Assembly (NCBI GenBank): GCA_018350325.1
Contig: JAEVLN010000007.1
Span: 1,455,109 to 1,519,108 of the forward strand
DNA length: 64,000 nucleotides
Direction of reading: 5' to 3'
Source: Globodera rostochiensis
Taxonomy: Eukaryota > Nematoda > Chromadorea > Rhabditida > Heteroderidae
Shown: in pieces, positions 62,446-64,000 of the stretch
Numbering within the stretch: position 1 is the stretch's first letter
Layout of the letters: every line of letters begins with the position of its first letter
Program-made: the position numbers and the translations under genes
The notes under the pieces: generated by a model
Databases searched by the model: none
What the model was told of the DNA's origin: nothing
Seen by the model: only the letters and a program-made list of their open reading frames with translations

Positions 62446-63182
62446 TAGGGCTGCCAAAAATATGCACAAAAAGTGGCCAAAATATGCACATAAACATGCA
62501 AATAAAACAGTGAAATATGCATAAAATATGCATAAAAATCGCAAAATATGCACCAAATATGCATAAAAAGTTGAAAATTTAGGGTGAAAATGTAGTTAAA
62601 AAAAATTTATTCTCCATAGATTTTAACAGTTGTTTTTGCAATTGCAAATCAAAAATTTTTCAAGGTTTTCTGTCGTAAAGCTCATCCTGTTATCTGCCAG
62701 AATATGTTTGTAAATCGAAAAAGATCTCTCCACTTCGCAGGATTGAATTGACCTGCAAATTGTTTTCGTTGTCTTGTTGTTGTTGTTGTCGCGATGAAAA
62801 CGGTTGATTTTCAACCTGTTGTTGACAAGGCTGACAATACACTATTGTTCCGTCAGTCGTGTACGTTGTTTTTCCGTCGATTCTGTTAATCCAGTCGCGC
62901 ATCCATGCAGATTTGGATTTAATTTTAGGCATATTGGAAATATTTACTGTCGAATTTCTCAGAAAACCTGAAAAATTTATCAAAAATGGCGAAATATGCA
63001 CGAAATAGGCACAAAAACCCAAAATATGCAAATATGCACAAAAAGTCGGAAATATGCAAAAATATGCAAATAAAAGTCCCGACTTTTGTTCGCAAATTCA
63101 AAAAAGAAGATGTTTTTCCTACTATTTAGACTACGTAGAATCCAGGAAAAAAATATGCATTTGCATATTTTTGGCAGCCCTA
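62446..63182 (-). mobile_element. Deleted hAT transposon (737 bp) with 8-bp target duplication
   Basis: Ends are TAGGGCTGCC and GGCAGCCCTA, flanked by GTAATGAC at 62438-62445 and 63183-63190. An 8-bp duplication with short inverted repeats is typical of hAT elements. Both ends are rich in AATATGCACAAAAA. It retains only the start and end of a hAT transposase. The duplicated genomic segment at 31.4 kb gives the empty site. Confidence 0.92.
62623..62932 (-). pseudogene. hAT transposase remnant (BED-like start fused to dimerisation end)
   Basis: MPKIKSKSAWMRDWINRIDG with CQPCQQQV at 62932-62830 resembles the zinc-finger start of hAT transposases. EVERSFSIYKHILADNRMSF (about 62690-62745), then TTENLEKFL, is the conserved C-terminal dimerisation (VERSFS) region. 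The catalytic middle is deleted and the two parts are in different frames around a CAA run. Confidence 0.8.
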
Positions 63183-63190
63183 GTAATGAC

Positions 63191-63557
63191 ATTGAATTTG
63201 CTATCCCCTACTCGTGGGATGCAATGGAATAGCAGAGAATGGGAATAAGGGGTAGACACAGGGATCGTTTTGAAACAAAGTCAATTTAATTATCATTTCT
63301 GAGATCCCCGAACCCAACGAAAGGCGTCCCGGCTGTTAATGTCAAATTTATCGCCGAAAGGTGTGGTGGATCGTCTCCCAAACTCCGTGCCGACGAGTTT
63401 CCCAACTACCGAACCGCCCGAAGCCGCGAGCTCCTTTTTCCCCAGAAAACATCCGATCTGCGATTGGACCCAAATCTCGTTATATTATATTAGTTTTTAT
63501 AGATAATTTGGCGTGCGGACCGAATCCAGACAGGGGCAATAACTGACTTCAAACCTA
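63191..63557. other. Unassigned, part of duplication copy 2 and beyond
   Basis: No gene recognised. The frame at 63361-63546 has no supporting features. Confidence 0.35.
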
Positions 63558-63781
63558 GCCGATTCAGACAAATAAAAACCATTCGAAAGCTCTTGTCAAA
63601 ATGAAGCCATAGTTAAAGTAAAGTTTTGCGATTGGCCAAGTCAAAAAAGTTATGGCCAAAAAACAAAAAGGTTTAAAATATCGATTTTTTAAGTTCTTTA
63701 GCCACTCGCAAAACTTTAGATTATCTATAGCTTCGTCTCGACAAGAGCTTTTGAATGGTTTTTAATTTGTCTGAATCTGAT
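63558..63781. mobile_element. Hairpin MITE of about 220 bp
   Basis: GATTCAGACAAATAAAAACC followed by ATTCGAAAGCTCTTGTC is matched in reverse by GACAAGAGCTTTTGAAT then GGTTTTTAATTTGTCTGAATC. The long imperfect inverted repeats enclose a small centre. No clear target duplication. CATTCGAAAGCTCGTGATAA near 31700 is a relative. Confidence 0.65.
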
Positions 63782-63914
63782 ACGTTTGGAAGTCATTCTT
63801 TTTAATAAATTACTCGTTTTGTGATTCTTACGTTGAAATTTTTTTTAAAATTAAGGAAAACCTTTTTTTAAGTAACTCCAAAGCCGTAGAGAATAACGGA
63901 GCATTAGAGGTTCG

Positions 63915-64000
63915 TTAGGCTTAGGCCTAAGCCATCCTGGCTTGGGATTCTTTAGGCTTAGGCCTAAGCCATCCTGGCTTGGGATTCTTTAGGCTTAGGC
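63915..64000 (+). repeat. 37-bp repeat containing head-to-head TTAGGC telomere-like motifs
   Basis: TTAGGCTTAGGCCTAAGCC recurs at 63915, 63952 and (cut by the window end) 63989, spacing 37 bp, each followed by ATCCTGGCTTGGGATTCT. TTAGGC is the telomere hexamer of C. elegans and many nematodes. Here two forward hexamers meet an inverted one. The array continues beyond the window. Confidence 0.85.

Larger units (their letters stand above)
61548..63327 (-). repeat. Copy 2 of the inverted segmental duplication
   Basis: Reverse copy of 31388-33190. It carries the less damaged first exons of the secreted-protein gene, the reversed tandem repeats (62155-62285), a hAT insertion (62446-63182) and about 100 bp (63190-63300) missing from copy 1. 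Confidence 0.85.

Overview
The window looks like nuclear DNA of a nematode. It is AT-rich, with many short introns whose acceptors are mostly TTTTCAG or TTTTAG. It carries an F-box gene, transposon integrases of the Polinton/Maverick type (the C. elegans F54H12.3 class), and interstitial copies of the nematode telomere hexamer TTAGGC. The species cannot be told from the sequence. I found no rRNA, tRNA, CRISPR array or bacterial operon.

Layout. 1.4-3.2 kb: exons of a probable protein-phosphatase-1 docking protein (+). 3.5-5.0 kb: a 38-bp minisatellite, one stranded exon of a second glycosyltransferase gene, and an AACCG-rich repeat. 5.1-8.1 kb: an 11-exon secreted family-4 glycosyltransferase gene of bacterial type (-). 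8.95-17.4 kb: a complete 26-exon glycoside hydrolase family 31 alpha-glucosidase (-), 990 aa, with every splice phase closing. 18.4-27.9 kb: Element A, a palindromic Polinton-like transposon. 29-31 kb: F-box gene and debris. 31.4-45.5 kb: a degenerate gene for an unrecognised secreted protein, interrupted by Element B (a second palindromic Polinton-like transposon, 10 kb) and by a 345-bp MITE. 45.6-58.5 kb: a GC-rich satellite built on the decamer TGCGCGGCGC. 58.5-60.3 kb: a second satellite of about 110 bp. 60.6-63.3 kb: transposon fragments and an inverted copy of the 31.4-33.2 kb segment, carrying a hAT insertion. 63.9 kb to the end: a 37-bp repeat containing TTAGGC.

The main system is the pair of mirror-image elements. 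Each starts with AG and ends with CT and is flanked by a perfect 6-bp target duplication, as in Polintons. Each is almost entirely two inverted arms of 4.4-4.9 kb around a short core. Element A carries two intact integrase genes with chromodomain-like tails, two copies of an overlapping ORF1/ORF2 pair, and one FLYWCH-type zinc-finger frame in the core. Neither element has a DNA polymerase B, packaging ATPase, protease or recognisable double-jelly-roll capsid gene. Element B has lost most of its integrase and is probably mobilised in trans. Repeated AGGTGAAA boxes, TATA boxes about 30-38 nt upstream of the start codons, and subterminal TGAGCGCCA repeats look like a shared regulatory and end-recognition code.

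The alpha-glucosidase and the glycosyltransferase lie head-to-tail on the minus strand. Both have signal peptides, so both products probably act in the secretory pathway or outside the cell. The glycosyltransferase is the best candidate for an old acquisition from bacteria, and it contains an extra partial glycosyltransferase domain.
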